Origin: Alphaproteobacteria bacterium | GTDB taxonomy: Bacteria > Pseudomonadota > Alphaproteobacteria > Rhodobacterales > Rhodobacteraceae | NCBI GenBank assembly: GCA_030429105.1 | Contig: JAUIDE010000001.1 | Coordinates: 62,001 to 126,000, forward strand | Direction: 5' to 3' | DNA length: 64,000 nucleotides | Shown: one piece after another, positions 52,355 through 60,700 of the stretch | Position numbering within the stretch: position 1 is the stretch's first letter | How the letters are laid out: every line of letters starts with the position of its first letter | Notes under the pieces: generated by a model | The model's database searches: none | The model's input: only the letters and a program-made list of their open reading frames with translations | What the model was told of the DNA's origin: nothing | Made by a program: the position numbers and the translations under genes

Positions 52355-53122
52355 ATGTCAGATGTTGTCGCCGCGCCGAGCCGGGCGCTTCTCCTGATGG
52401 AGCTTCGGGCGATTCCGGAGCTGTTTGGGTTCACTCTCTCTTGGCCGACGCTTGCGGCGATCTCGCCTCGCGGAGACGGGCAGCCGGTCATGGTTCTGCC
52501 TGGCCTCGTGACGTCGGACAGGGCGACGGCGCCGCTGCGCTCGCTCCTCTCCACGCTCGGCTATCCGACGAAGGGTTGGGACCTCGGGCGGAACTACGGC
52601 CCCCTTCCGGGAATTGAAGACGGCATGAAGGCCCGGCTCGCCGCTCTGTCGGAGAAATACGGTCGTAAGGTGAGCCTGATCGGCTGGAGCTTAGGCGGCA
52701 TTTATGCGCGGCAACTCGCGAAGATGATGCCCGAGCATGTCCGGCAGGTGATCACCCTTGGTTCCCCTTTCAACGGGGACCCTCGCGCCACAAATGCCTG
52801 GCGCGTCTATCAGTTCGCCTCCGGACACAAGGTGGATGACCGGGACCGCCATATGGGCGGCGCGATCTCCGCCCCGCCGCCCGTCCCGACGACGGCGATC
52901 TACAGCCGGACGGACGGTGTCTGCAACTGGCGCGCATGCATCGAGACCGTCTCCGACATAGCGGAGAACATCGAGGTCAAGTCCAGCCATTGCGGCCTTG
53001 GCCATGATCCCGCCGCCGCCTACGCCATCGCTGACAGGCTGGCGCAGAAGGAAGACGAATGGGCGCCGTTCGATCGGGGCGGGCTGAGGACCTTCGCCTA
53101 TCCGAGGCCCGAGAGCGCCTGA
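52355..53122 (+). CDS. Alpha/beta hydrolase (lipase-type)
   Basis: Serine hydrolase of 255 residues. PVMVLPGLVTSDRATAPLRSLLSTLGYPTKGWDLG gives the HG-like oxyanion region, the nucleophile elbow is GWSLGG (near residue 110), and LGSPFNGD follows. SHCGLGHDP near the end supplies a candidate catalytic His. No signal peptide is seen, so action in the cytoplasm is likely. It lies between the WS/DGAT and a phasin-type gene, which suggests storage-lipid or polyester turnover; this is inference. It is convergent with the phasin-type gene. Confidence 0.9.
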   Translation: MSDVVAAPSRALLLMELRAIPELFGFTLSWPTLAAISPRGDGQPVMVLPGLVTSDRATAPLRSLLSTLGYPTKGWDLGRNYGPLPGIEDGMKARLAALSEKYGRKVSLIGWSLGGIYARQLAKMMPEHVRQVITLGSPFNGDPRATNAWRVYQFASGHKVDDRDRHMGGAISAPPPVPTTAIYSRTDGVCNWRACIETVSDIAENIEVKSSHCGLGHDPAAAYAIADRLAQKEDEWAPFDRGGLRTFAYPRPESA

Positions 53123-53126
53123 TCGA

Positions 53127-53549
53127 TCAACCCTTCTTGCCCTGAAGCTCAGCCAGCGCGGCCTCGACCCGCGCCTTCAGCACATCGAGGCTGTCCGTTC
53201 CGCTTTCGCGCATGATCTCGCCCATGGCGGTGGCGTTCTTAACCGTCGTCTCGAAGCTCTTCCGGGCGAACTCCGCCTGCCGGGACATGAGGTTTGCAGG
53301 GTCCGCCCCGCCCTTCGTCGCCTCCTGAACCATCTCGGAAATCTCGGCGAGCGCCTCCTCAAGCGCCGCGCGCTGACGGTCCATCATCGACTGCGCGCCG
53401 CGGGACTGGATCGCCGCCGCCTCCTGCAGGGCCTGCAGGTTCTTCCGGTGATGGTCCAGAATGTTCCCGATCTCGGGCTTTGGCAGGTTCATGTCCTGCC
53501 CGAACTTCGTGAACAGGTCGAGAAAGGGATTCTTCATCTGGTCGGCCAT
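53127..53549 (-). CDS. Phasin-like granule-associated protein
   Basis: All-helical protein of 140 residues resembling the short phasin family. It begins MKNPFLDLFTKFGQDMNLP, then repeats of heptad-like helices (NLQALQEAAAIQSRGAQSMMDRQRAALEEALAEISEMVQEA) and ends DSLDVLKARVEAALAELQG. The FLDLF start and the absence of cysteine fit phasin PF09361-type proteins, which coat PHA granules. With the phasin at 55162 it argues for PHA storage, although no PHA synthase is in this window. Confidence 0.7.
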   Translation of the reverse strand: MADQMKNPFLDLFTKFGQDMNLPKPEIGNILDHHRKNLQALQEAAAIQSRGAQSMMDRQRAALEEALAEISEMVQEATKGGADPANLMSRQAEFARKSFETTVKNATAMGEIMRESGTDSLDVLKARVEAALAELQGKKG

Positions 53550-53612
53550 CGCGGGTCGCTCCTTCGCGCCGTCGGGATCACCCGGCCACCATGGCGGAGC
53601 GGCGCCGCGGAA

Positions 53613-54884
53613 TCAAACACCGAAGACGTGAACGAGCAGGATATAGAGCGTGAGCCCGGCGAGCCCGCCGATCAGCATTCCGTTGAACCGGATGTACTGC
53701 AGGTCCCGCCCAACATTCGCCTCGATGAGCATCGTAAGCTGGGCGAGGTCCCATCCCTTCACCTGTTCGGCGATGAAGCGGCCGATGGAGGATTTCTGCG
53801 CGGCGACGAAGGCGGAAAGCGCGGTCACCATCCCGGCGTTCACGTCGGCCCGGAGTTTCGGCTCGTCGCGGAGCGCGCGTGCCATGTCTGTCAGCAAGGC
53901 GGCGAGGCGCTCCGCGATCTGCGAGGAGTCGGAGGCGGCGTCCTTCTCCGCGAAGGCGCGGAGCGCGGCCCAGAGCTGGTCCGCGATCTGCGCGAGTTCG
54001 GGGCGGGCGAGGAAGCTCTCCTTCGCCGCCTCGATCCGCGCCCGGAACTTCTTCGAGCGCTTCACCCGGCGGATATAGGCGCGGAAGAACACTTCGAATT
54101 CCTGGCGGAGCGCGTGCTCCGGGTCCGCCTTCACCTCCTCCATCAGCGCCCCCGCCGTCTTCAGGATGCGGCGGAGGATCAGCGCGTCGGCGCGGAAGAT
54201 GTTGAGGACGGTGGGGAGCTCCTCCGCCACACGGCGCCGGATCGCTTCCACAGCCGCTTCGTCGGCGAGGAAGCGCTGAAGCGCCTCGATCACGCCGTCG
54301 AGCAGCTTCTGGTGGCGTCCGCCCTCCGCAAGCCCCTCCGCCAGTTCGAGCGCGAGGGGCGCGATCTCTGTCTTCCGGAGCTGGATGGCGACGCGCTCCG
54401 CTGCGAAGTCCTTCAGGCCGCTCTCCTCCATCGCCGCGAGCATCTGCGGCGCGAGGCGCGCGACGAAGCGGGCGAGGCCCTCCGTCTTCTCCCGGTCCGA
54501 AAGCCAGGCGATCATCTCCGCGGCGAAGTCGAGCTCCTTCAGCTTGGCCTCCACGGGCGCGGGGGCGAGGAAGTTCTCCTCGATGAAGGCGCCGAGATTC
54601 TCTGCGATCCGGTCCTGGTTGCGGGGAATGATCGCGGTATGGGGGATCGGCAGGCCGAGCGGGCGACGGAAGAGCGCGACGACCGCATACCAGTCCGCCA
54701 GCCCGCCGATCGCCGCCGCCTCGGCGAAGGCGGCGACATAGGCGAGCCAGGGCGCCTGCGGCTCCAGCAGCTTCGCCGCGACGAGGACGACGACGCAGAG
54801 CGCGAGGGCGAGCGTGGCGAGCAGCTTCACGCGCCTCAGCTCATAGAGCTTCCGCCGCTCCTCGGGGTTCAGCATGGCGATCAC
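53613..54884 (-). CDS. DUF445 membrane protein
   Basis: Membrane-associated protein of 423 residues. An N-terminal membrane segment (LLATLALALCVVVLVAA, about 19-35) is followed by AAFAEAAAIGGLADWYAVVALFRRPLGLPIPHTAIIPRNQDRIAENLG, the DUF445 hallmark, then a long charged helical domain and a C-terminal hydrophobic segment (GMLIGGLAGLTLYILLVHVFG). Related proteins have no settled function. The start is GTG 54884, 5 nt after GGAGG; ATG 54875 is an alternative. Its promoter region faces that of the phasin. Confidence 0.9.
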   Translation of the reverse strand: MIAMLNPEERRKLYELRRVKLLATLALALCVVVLVAAKLLEPQAPWLAYVAAFAEAAAIGGLADWYAVVALFRRPLGLPIPHTAIIPRNQDRIAENLGAFIEENFLAPAPVEAKLKELDFAAEMIAWLSDREKTEGLARFVARLAPQMLAAMEESGLKDFAAERVAIQLRKTEIAPLALELAEGLAEGGRHQKLLDGVIEALQRFLADEAAVEAIRRRVAEELPTVLNIFRADALILRRILKTAGALMEEVKADPEHALRQEFEVFFRAYIRRVKRSKKFRARIEAAKESFLARPELAQIADQLWAALRAFAEKDAASDSSQIAERLAALLTDMARALRDEPKLRADVNAGMVTALSAFVAAQKSSIGRFIAEQVKGWDLAQLTMLIEANVGRDLQYIRFNGMLIGGLAGLTLYILLVHVFGV

Positions 54885-55067
54885 CGGCTCCTCCTTCGCG
54901 GCGTTGCCCGGCCTATATGGGCGCGGCCCGCGCGATGGCTATGTTGCAGTGCGGCAGAAAGGTCAACGGATCACGCCCCGGCGGTCGGGGGCGCCCACGC
55001 TCTTCGCAGGAAAGTTCATTCTTAACAGGGTCTAACAGTTTTTTTACCGGGTCGGCGAGAATTCATG

Positions 55068-55096
55068 TTGCAAGTGCGAAGAGCGCCCCCTATATG
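55068..55096 (+). promoter_or_regulatory. Promoter of the phasin gene
   Basis: TTGCAA and TATATG are separated by exactly 17 bp, a good sigma-70 type match. The predicted leader of about 60 nt includes a hairpin with arms CCCGGGTCG and CGACCGGG (55107-55125 region). The 277-bp gap between the DUF445 gene and the phasin otherwise has a T-tract at 55040-55045 and no gene. Confidence 0.55.
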
Positions 55097-55161
55097 CCTC
55101 CCATCCCGGGTCGATGCGCGACCGGGCCTGACCCATAGCTTAGACCAAGGATGGACCTGAG

Positions 55162-55617
55162 ATGACCACCGCCGCCAACGCCAAAAAGACCGCCAAGACC
55201 GAAGATTTCTCCGCCGCGAAGATCGCGGACGGCGCCCGCGAGTTCGTGACGCGCACCGCCGCCTCCGCCAAGGAGCGGACCGAGAGCGCCTATGAGGGCG
55301 CGCAGAAGTTCAATTCCGGCCTCGAGAAGACGATGAGCCGCCTCGTGACCGGCTATGTCGGCATCCTCTCCGAGATCGCCGACGCCTCGCGCGCCAACAC
55401 GCTGCACACGCTCGCGATGGTCGAGAAGCTGGCGCAGGCGAAGACGGTGACGGAAGCCGGCCAGATCCAGGTCGACTATGTCCGCGAATACGCCACTGCT
55501 AACTATGACCGCGCCCGCAATGCCTTCGCGCAGACGCGCGAGGTCGTGACGGAGGGCGCCGAGGCGATCCGCGAGAGCGTCGCGGACGTTCTGCCGATGA
55601 CGAAGAAGGCCGCGTAA
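55162..55617 (+). CDS. Phasin
   Basis: Granule-associated protein of 151 residues, largely helical. It opens with a Lys/Ala/Thr-rich segment (TTAANAKKTAKTEDFS) and continues REFVTRTAASAKERTESAYEGAQKFNSGLEKTMSRLVTGYVGILSEIADASRANTLHTL, a typical alphaproteobacterial phasin (Phasin_2) core, then TVTEAGQIQVDYVREYATANYDRARNAFAQTREV. It coats polyhydroxyalkanoate granules and limits their size. It has its own promoter and strong terminator. Codon use is strongly biased towards preferred codons, as expected for an abundant protein. Confidence 0.92.
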   Translation: MTTAANAKKTAKTEDFSAAKIADGAREFVTRTAASAKERTESAYEGAQKFNSGLEKTMSRLVTGYVGILSEIADASRANTLHTLAMVEKLAQAKTVTEAGQIQVDYVREYATANYDRARNAFAQTREVVTEGAEAIRESVADVLPMTKKAA

Positions 55618-55646
55618 GCGCCAGACCCTTTAGGGGACAGTGAGAG

Positions 55647-55672
55647 CGGCCCGCGCCCCCAGGCGCGGGCCG
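55647..55672. terminator. Bidirectional rho-independent terminator
   Basis: A perfect 10-bp stem (CGGCCCGCGC and complement) with a 6-nt loop is followed by TTTTCGTTT on the plus strand. It lies between the convergent phasin and serine hydrolase genes. Only the plus-strand side has a clear T-tract, so it mainly ends the phasin transcript. Confidence 0.85.
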
Positions 55673-55680
55673 TTTTCGTT

Positions 55681-56922
55681 TCAGTCGTCTGTATCGACGA
55701 GCGCGCCGTAGACCATGTTCCGCAATTGGGCGCGGAGCGGGACGCGGTGCTTGGGGGACTGCATCATGTAGAGCACGAACATGTCGTTCTCCGGATCGGC
55801 CCAGTAATAGGTGCCGGCGGCGCCGCCCCAGTTGTATTCGCCGACGACGCCCATGGCCGGCGCGCCTGCGGCCTCGCGCACGGCGACGCCGAGGCCGAAG
55901 CCGTAGCCGCCGCCGGGGAGGTAGTATTTGCCGGGCTTGATGCCGCGCGGGGCGAGGTGATCCGCTGTCATGTAGGCGACCGTCGCCGGGGAGAGGAGGC
56001 GGACGCCGTCGAGTTCCCCGCCGTTCATCAGCATCTGGGCGAAGCGGGCGTAGTCATGCGCGGTGGAGACGAGGCCGCCGCCGCCCGACTCGAAGGCGCG
56101 GGGCTGCGCCGGGTCGAACATCGCGAGCGGGCCGACGCCCATATCCTCCGGCACGGCTTCGGCGAGGCGGGCGCGCTCGTCCTCCCGGTCGGCCCAGAAG
56201 CCGGTGTCCGTCATCTCGAGCGGGGTGAAGACGCGCTCCTCCATCACCTGTCCGAGGGGCTTTCCCTCCACGACCTCGATGAGGGCGCCCAGAACGTCGG
56301 TCGAGCGGCTGTATTCCCAGACCTCGCCGGGGTGATGTTCGAGCGGGAGGCCGGCGATGATGCGCGCCACCTCCCGGTTGTCGAAGCCGCCGTTCTCGAC
56401 GTTCGCGGCGTTCAGCGCGTCCCGCGCCGGGCCGGCGCCGAAGAAGCCGTAGGTCAGGCCGGCGGTGTGGAGGAGGAGGTCGTGCACCGTCATGGCCCGG
56501 CGCGCGGGGGCCTCGCCCTCTTCCGTCAGAACCTTCATCTCCTTGTATTCGGGGAGATAGGCGTGGACGGGGTGGGAAAGGTCGAGCCTGCCTTCCTCCA
56601 CCAGCATCATCGCGACCACGGAGGTGATCGGCTTCGTCATGGAATAGATGCGGAAGATCGAATCCTCCGTCATCGGGTCGCCGCCCGGGCGGCGGAGGCC
56701 CATCGTGGAAAGATGCGCGATCTGGCCGTCGCGGACGATCATCATGATCGCGCCGGGGAAATCCCCGCGCTCGATCCGGGCGGAGATCGCGGCGTCGAGC
56801 GCGGCGAGGCGCGCCTTGTCGAAGCCGAGCGCCTCCGCGTCTCCGCGCGGAAGCTCCGCCGCCGAGGCGGAGAAAAGGCCGAGGGCGAGCGCCCCGGCGA
56901 GAAGGCCGAACCCTTGTTTCAT
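55681..56922 (-). CDS. Secreted serine hydrolase, beta-lactamase/EstB fold
   Basis: Penicillin-binding-protein-like esterase of 413 residues. The signal peptide is MKQGFGLLAGALALGLFSASA. The S-x-x-K motif is S94-M-T-K97 in RIYSMTKPITS, the tyrosine motif is YSRS in EVWEYSRSTD, and the C-terminal block runs GEYNWGGAAGTYYWADPENDM, where the third motif is W/G-G rather than KTG as in esterases EstB/LovD. Substrate is unknown. A 14-bp perfect palindrome lies 117 bp upstream of the ATG. Confidence 0.92.
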   Translation of the reverse strand: MKQGFGLLAGALALGLFSASAAELPRGDAEALGFDKARLAALDAAISARIERGDFPGAIMMIVRDGQIAHLSTMGLRRPGGDPMTEDSIFRIYSMTKPITSVVAMMLVEEGRLDLSHPVHAYLPEYKEMKVLTEEGEAPARRAMTVHDLLLHTAGLTYGFFGAGPARDALNAANVENGGFDNREVARIIAGLPLEHHPGEVWEYSRSTDVLGALIEVVEGKPLGQVMEERVFTPLEMTDTGFWADREDERARLAEAVPEDMGVGPLAMFDPAQPRAFESGGGGLVSTAHDYARFAQMLMNGGELDGVRLLSPATVAYMTADHLAPRGIKPGKYYLPGGGYGFGLGVAVREAAGAPAMGVVGEYNWGGAAGTYYWADPENDMFVLYMMQSPKHRVPLRAQLRNMVYGALVDTDD

Positions 56923-57038
56923 GCGTCGTCTCCCGTGTCTGGCCCCGTTCGGGGTCTCCCGCGCCTTTGGCGCCTGAAGGCAGGGTAGGGGACGGGGGCC
57001 GGGCGCGCAACCGGGAGGAGATCGGGGCTTAGGAGGCC

Positions 57039-57052
57039 ATAACCATGGTTAT
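57039..57052. promoter_or_regulatory. Perfect 14-bp palindrome ATAACCATGGTTAT
   Basis: The sequence reads the same on both strands and is A+T-rich at its ends in a G+C-rich neighbourhood. It lies between the 5' end of the serine hydrolase gene (minus strand) and the 3' end of the CYP102 gene. A repressor or activator site for the hydrolase is the simplest reading. Confidence 0.45.
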
Positions 57053-57116
57053 CGGCTTTGGAGGCTTGATATTGTTATATTTTTTCCGTGATCGACTCTG
57101 AAACATTCGCAGGAGA

Positions 57117-57137
57117 GCCCCGGACCGTGTCCGGGGC
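57117..57137 (-). terminator. Hairpin after the CYP102 gene
   Basis: A perfect 9-bp stem (GCCCCGGAC and its complement) with a 3-nt loop lies 9 bp past the stop of the CYP102 gene. No T-tract follows on either strand, so it may be a rho-dependent or RNA-protecting element rather than a classical terminator. Confidence 0.45.
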
Positions 57138-57146
57138 CCCCGCGCT

Positions 57147-60100
57147 TCAGGCGCCGACCCAGACGTCCAGATTGTAGCGCCCGGAGGCGATCAGGCCCTC
57201 GAGCCAAGCCTCGGAGGCTTCCGCCGGCCCCTCCGTCTCCTCGTGATGGATGCGGATGAGGGTGCGGCGCACGTCCGGCTCCATGCGGGCGCCGTCGCCG
57301 CAGACGAAGATGCGGGCGCCGCCCTCGATCAGGCGCCAGACCTTCGCCCGTTCCTCTCGCAGGAGGTCCTGCACATAGGTCTTGCTCTCCCCGGCGCGGG
57401 AGAAGGCGGTGCGGAGCTCCATGATCCCCTCCGCCGCCCAGCCCTCGAGCTCCTCGCGATAGAGGAAATCCTCGTCCGCCTTGCGGCAGCCGAAGAAGAG
57501 CATCGCCGGGCCGAGCGCCGCGCCCTGCGCCCTCAGCGCCGCCCGCTCCTGACAGAAGGCGCGGAACGGGGCGAGGCCGGTGCCGGGGCCGATCATCAGG
57601 AGCGGCGTCGAGGGATCGTCAGGCAGGCGGAAATTCGCCTTCGTCTCCTTCAGCGCCGCGTAGATCTTCCGCGAGGCGACGCGCCCGGCGAGGAAGGTGG
57701 AGCATGCGCCGCGGAAGCGGCCCTCGCCGGAGAGATGCGGCCCGTCCACCACGCCGACGGTAATCGTGCAGGTCCCGGGCGAGGCCAGCGGCGAGGAGGA
57801 GATCGAATAGTAGCGCGGCGCCAGCATCGGCGTCATTTCGAGGAAGGCTGCGAAGGGCAGTTCGCAGGCCGGGAATCGCTCCAGAAGGTCCAGCACGGAG
57901 ACGCGCTTGAGGAAAACCTCGGCGCGGTAGGAGTCTCCCGCCAGCGCCTCCAGCGCCGGCTTCGAGCGCGGGCATTCGGTGGCGGCGGCGAGGGCCGCAA
58001 CCTCCTTCCGGCTCGCCACGGCCTGAAGCTCCAGAAGCTCGGTGAGGAGCTGGCGCGTGGAGAGCGCGACGTCGAGCGGGAGCTGCGCATGGCCGCCCGC
58101 GGGGGCGGAAAGCTTGATCCGCGTTTCCGCATTGAGCCCGAACCGCGCCTCGACCCGGCCGACGAGCGCCGCCGAATTGCGCGGCGCGACGGCGAGATGG
58201 TCCCCCGCCCGATAGGTCATTCCGGGCTCCAGCTTCACCTCGACATGGCGGGTGGAGCGGGGAGAACCGGCGGACTGAAGCTCCCGGTTCTCCATGATCT
58301 TCAGGCGCTTGGCGCCCATTTGGCGGATCAGCGCGTTCTCCGGCGCCTCCGAGAGGAACTCGACCTGATAGCGCGGCCCGGCGGCGGGCGCGGCGGCGAA
58401 GTCGATCTTCAGGTCGAGCGCCCGGGCGATGGCGGGGAAGAGATCGCCGATCCAGCCCTGCACCGCCTCGTCGATATCCTCCTTCGCGTCCACCTCCGCC
58501 GTGTCGGCGATGCGGGTCGCGCCGAGGCGCGTCAGCGCGGCGTCGATCCGGCGGGGGATCGCCTGGAAGGTCGCCGCCCAGTCCGAATGGCCGCAGCCGA
58601 GGAGGGCGTAGCGCACGCCGGCGGCGGCGCCGGCGGGCGCGCTTTCCGCCCATTCGAGGAAACGGCCCGCATTGTCCGTCGGCGCGCCGTTATAGGAGGC
58701 GGCGGCGATGACGACGGCGCCGCGCGTGGGCATTTTGCCCGCATAATCGTCGAGCGGGGCCAGCACCGTCTCGAACCCGTTCGCCTCGGCCCGGTTCGCG
58801 ACCTCGCGCGCGAATTCCTCGGTGGAGCCGAGATTGGAGCCGTAGAGGACGAGCGCAGGCGTTCCGTGGGTCGGGCGCTCCGCCGCGCGGGCGAGGCCCT
58901 CCGCCCCTTCCTCCGCCGGGCCGACGCCGCCGGGCACGAGGCGGGAGCGCGTCACCTCCTCCCGCAGCTTCACGCGCATGGTGAAGCCCTCGGGCTTGAT
59001 CGACAGGCTTTCGCGGATTTTCAGTTTATATGATTTGTGATCGATCAGGCGGAAGCGCTGGAGGATCATGCCGATCACCAGCGTCGCCTCCTGAATCGCG
59101 AATTGCCGGCCGATGCAGGCGCGCTGCCCGTTGCCGAAAGGCTTGTAGGCGTTGACGGGGCGGGAGGCCACCGCATCCCGGCTGAACTGCTCGGGGTCGA
59201 ACGCCTCGGCGTTCTCGCCCCATACCGCCTTGTCCCGGTGCAGCATGAGGGAAAGGACGGTGATGAAGGTGCCGGCCTTCAGCTTGTATTTCCCGGCGAG
59301 CATCTCGTCCTTGTAGGGATAGAGCCCGAAGGCGGGCGCGGTGGGCCAGAGGCGCAGCGCCTCGAACAGGATCTGCTGGATATAGGTGAGCCGGTTCACC
59401 TCCCGGATTGTCGGCTGCACCGCGATGTCCCGCCCCAGCACCTCGTCCACCTCCCGATACGCCTTTTCGAGCACGTCCGGATGGTTGAGGAGGTAGTAGA
59501 GGGTGAAGGACATGAGGCCCGAGGTCGTCTCGTGCCCGGCGATCAGGAAGGTGTTGATCTGGTATCGGATGTTCTCGTCCGAAAGGCTTTCGCCCGTCAC
59601 CTTGTCCACACCCTGGAGCATGTAGTTGAGGAGGTCGTTCGTCGCCGCGCCGCCGCCCTTCCGCCGCTCGGCGATGATGTCGTCCACCAGCTTGTTCATG
59701 TAGGCCGTATCCTCCTCCAGCTGGCGGAGGCGGGCGCGGAGGATCGTCTGCTCGAAGGGGAGGCCGCGCTGGACCATGCAGGTTTCGAGTGACCGGGTCA
59801 GCGCGTCAATGAACGGATGGTAATCCTGCCGGTAGAAGGAGTTGAAGCGGTAGTCGAAACCGCAGAGGCCGATCGTGTCCAGCGCCACGGCGGTCATGTC
59901 ATGGACGACGTCGATCTCGTCATCCGCGTTCAGCCGCTCCCATTTGGTGACGAGCTGGTTCGCCACGTCCAGCATCATCGGCATGTAGTTGTTCATCGCC
60001 TGCCGCCCGAAGGTCGGCAGGAGGATGTTGTGCGCCTTGCTCCAGTTCGGGGCGGACGTATCCCCCGTGAAGAGCCCGTCCCCCGCGATGGAGCGGACGC

Positions 60101-60344
60101 GGCGGAGGGCGCCGCGCACCGCCTTGTCATAGCGGCTCTCGTCGCAGAGCTCGTCCATCAGATGCGCGCCGGAGGCGACGACGAGGGGAGTTCCCATCAT
60201 GTCGAGCCGGAAGATCGGCCCCATCTCCCGCGTGATCTCCATGAGGTTCTGGAGCGGACGGTCCTTGTCCACCGTCAGCATGTTGCCGATGATGGGGGAC
60301 TTGGGGGGCTCGGGGATCCGGCCTTCGATAACCTTGGTCGCCAT
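57147..60344 (-). CDS. Self-sufficient cytochrome P450 monooxygenase, CYP102 (P450BM3) type
   Basis: Natural P450-reductase fusion of 1,065 residues. Heme domain (1-460): AGHETTS at 269-275, E328-x-x-R331, heme loop FGNGQRACIG with thiolate C410. The stretch AGDGLFTG aligns with the P450BM3 region bearing F87 (here F92), and KAHNILLP and ERLNAD are also shared with it. FMN domain from about 495: LYGSNLGSTEEFA. FAD/NADPH domain from about 670: RYYSISSSP, GTGLAPFRAF and MLFFGCRK near the NADPH site. Predicted to hydroxylate fatty acids at subterminal carbons with NADPH. AGGGAGCG precedes ATG 60344. Confidence 0.96.
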   Translation of the reverse strand: MATKVIEGRIPEPPKSPIIGNMLTVDKDRPLQNLMEITREMGPIFRLDMMGTPLVVASGAHLMDELCDESRYDKAVRGALRRVRSIAGDGLFTGDTSAPNWSKAHNILLPTFGRQAMNNYMPMMLDVANQLVTKWERLNADDEIDVVHDMTAVALDTIGLCGFDYRFNSFYRQDYHPFIDALTRSLETCMVQRGLPFEQTILRARLRQLEEDTAYMNKLVDDIIAERRKGGGAATNDLLNYMLQGVDKVTGESLSDENIRYQINTFLIAGHETTSGLMSFTLYYLLNHPDVLEKAYREVDEVLGRDIAVQPTIREVNRLTYIQQILFEALRLWPTAPAFGLYPYKDEMLAGKYKLKAGTFITVLSLMLHRDKAVWGENAEAFDPEQFSRDAVASRPVNAYKPFGNGQRACIGRQFAIQEATLVIGMILQRFRLIDHKSYKLKIRESLSIKPEGFTMRVKLREEVTRSRLVPGGVGPAEEGAEGLARAAERPTHGTPALVLYGSNLGSTEEFAREVANRAEANGFETVLAPLDDYAGKMPTRGAVVIAAASYNGAPTDNAGRFLEWAESAPAGAAAGVRYALLGCGHSDWAATFQAIPRRIDAALTRLGATRIADTAEVDAKEDIDEAVQGWIGDLFPAIARALDLKIDFAAAPAAGPRYQVEFLSEAPENALIRQMGAKRLKIMENRELQSAGSPRSTRHVEVKLEPGMTYRAGDHLAVAPRNSAALVGRVEARFGLNAETRIKLSAPAGGHAQLPLDVALSTRQLLTELLELQAVASRKEVAALAAATECPRSKPALEALAGDSYRAEVFLKRVSVLDLLERFPACELPFAAFLEMTPMLAPRYYSISSSPLASPGTCTITVGVVDGPHLSGEGRFRGACSTFLAGRVASRKIYAALKETKANFRLPDDPSTPLLMIGPGTGLAPFRAFCQERAALRAQGAALGPAMLFFGCRKADEDFLYREELEGWAAEGIMELRTAFSRAGESKTYVQDLLREERAKVWRLIEGGARIFVCGDGARMEPDVRRTLIRIHHEETEGPAEASEAWLEGLIASGRYNLDVWVGA

Positions 60345-60445
60345 GCGTTCGCTCCCTTTGGGCCTCTCTCCGTCCTTCAATGCGAAGATAGGGCGGCACG
60401 AGTCAAAGGGCGCCGTGGCGGCGCCGTCAACGCCGGAGGTTGAAA

Positions 60446-60694
60446 ATGCAGGTCGCACGGGCTTTCGAGATCGCCGCCATCCGGGTTCCCGTGAAACGGG
60501 TGAAGACGCTGGAGCCCGCGAAGGTCGCCGCGCTGGCCGAGGACATGCTGGAGAACGGGCAGAAGACGCCGATCATGGTCCGCGAGGACGGGGACAGGTT
60601 CGTGCTCGTGGAGGGGCTGCACCGGCTGGAGGCGGCGAAGGCGCTCGGCGAGACGAAGATCGAGGGCTATCTCGTTCAGCCGCGGCGGTTCTGA
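60446..60694 (+). CDS. Small ParB N-terminal-domain-like protein
   Basis: An 82-residue protein formed almost entirely by a ParB/Srx-type fold. KVAALAEDMLENGQKTPIMVREDGDRFVLVEGLHRLEAAKALGETKIEGYLV matches the ParB pattern (S-I-x-x-x-G-x-x-x-P-I-x-V then V-x-G-x-x-R-x-x-A). The GERR-like nucleotide loop reads EGLHR. No DNA-binding or dimerisation domain follows, so it is not a partition ParB. GGAGG precedes ATG 60446. It is divergent from the CYP102 gene (101 bp). Function unknown. Confidence 0.78.
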   Translation: MQVARAFEIAAIRVPVKRVKTLEPAKVAALAEDMLENGQKTPIMVREDGDRFVLVEGLHRLEAAKALGETKIEGYLVQPRRF

Positions 60695-60700
60695 GCGCGG

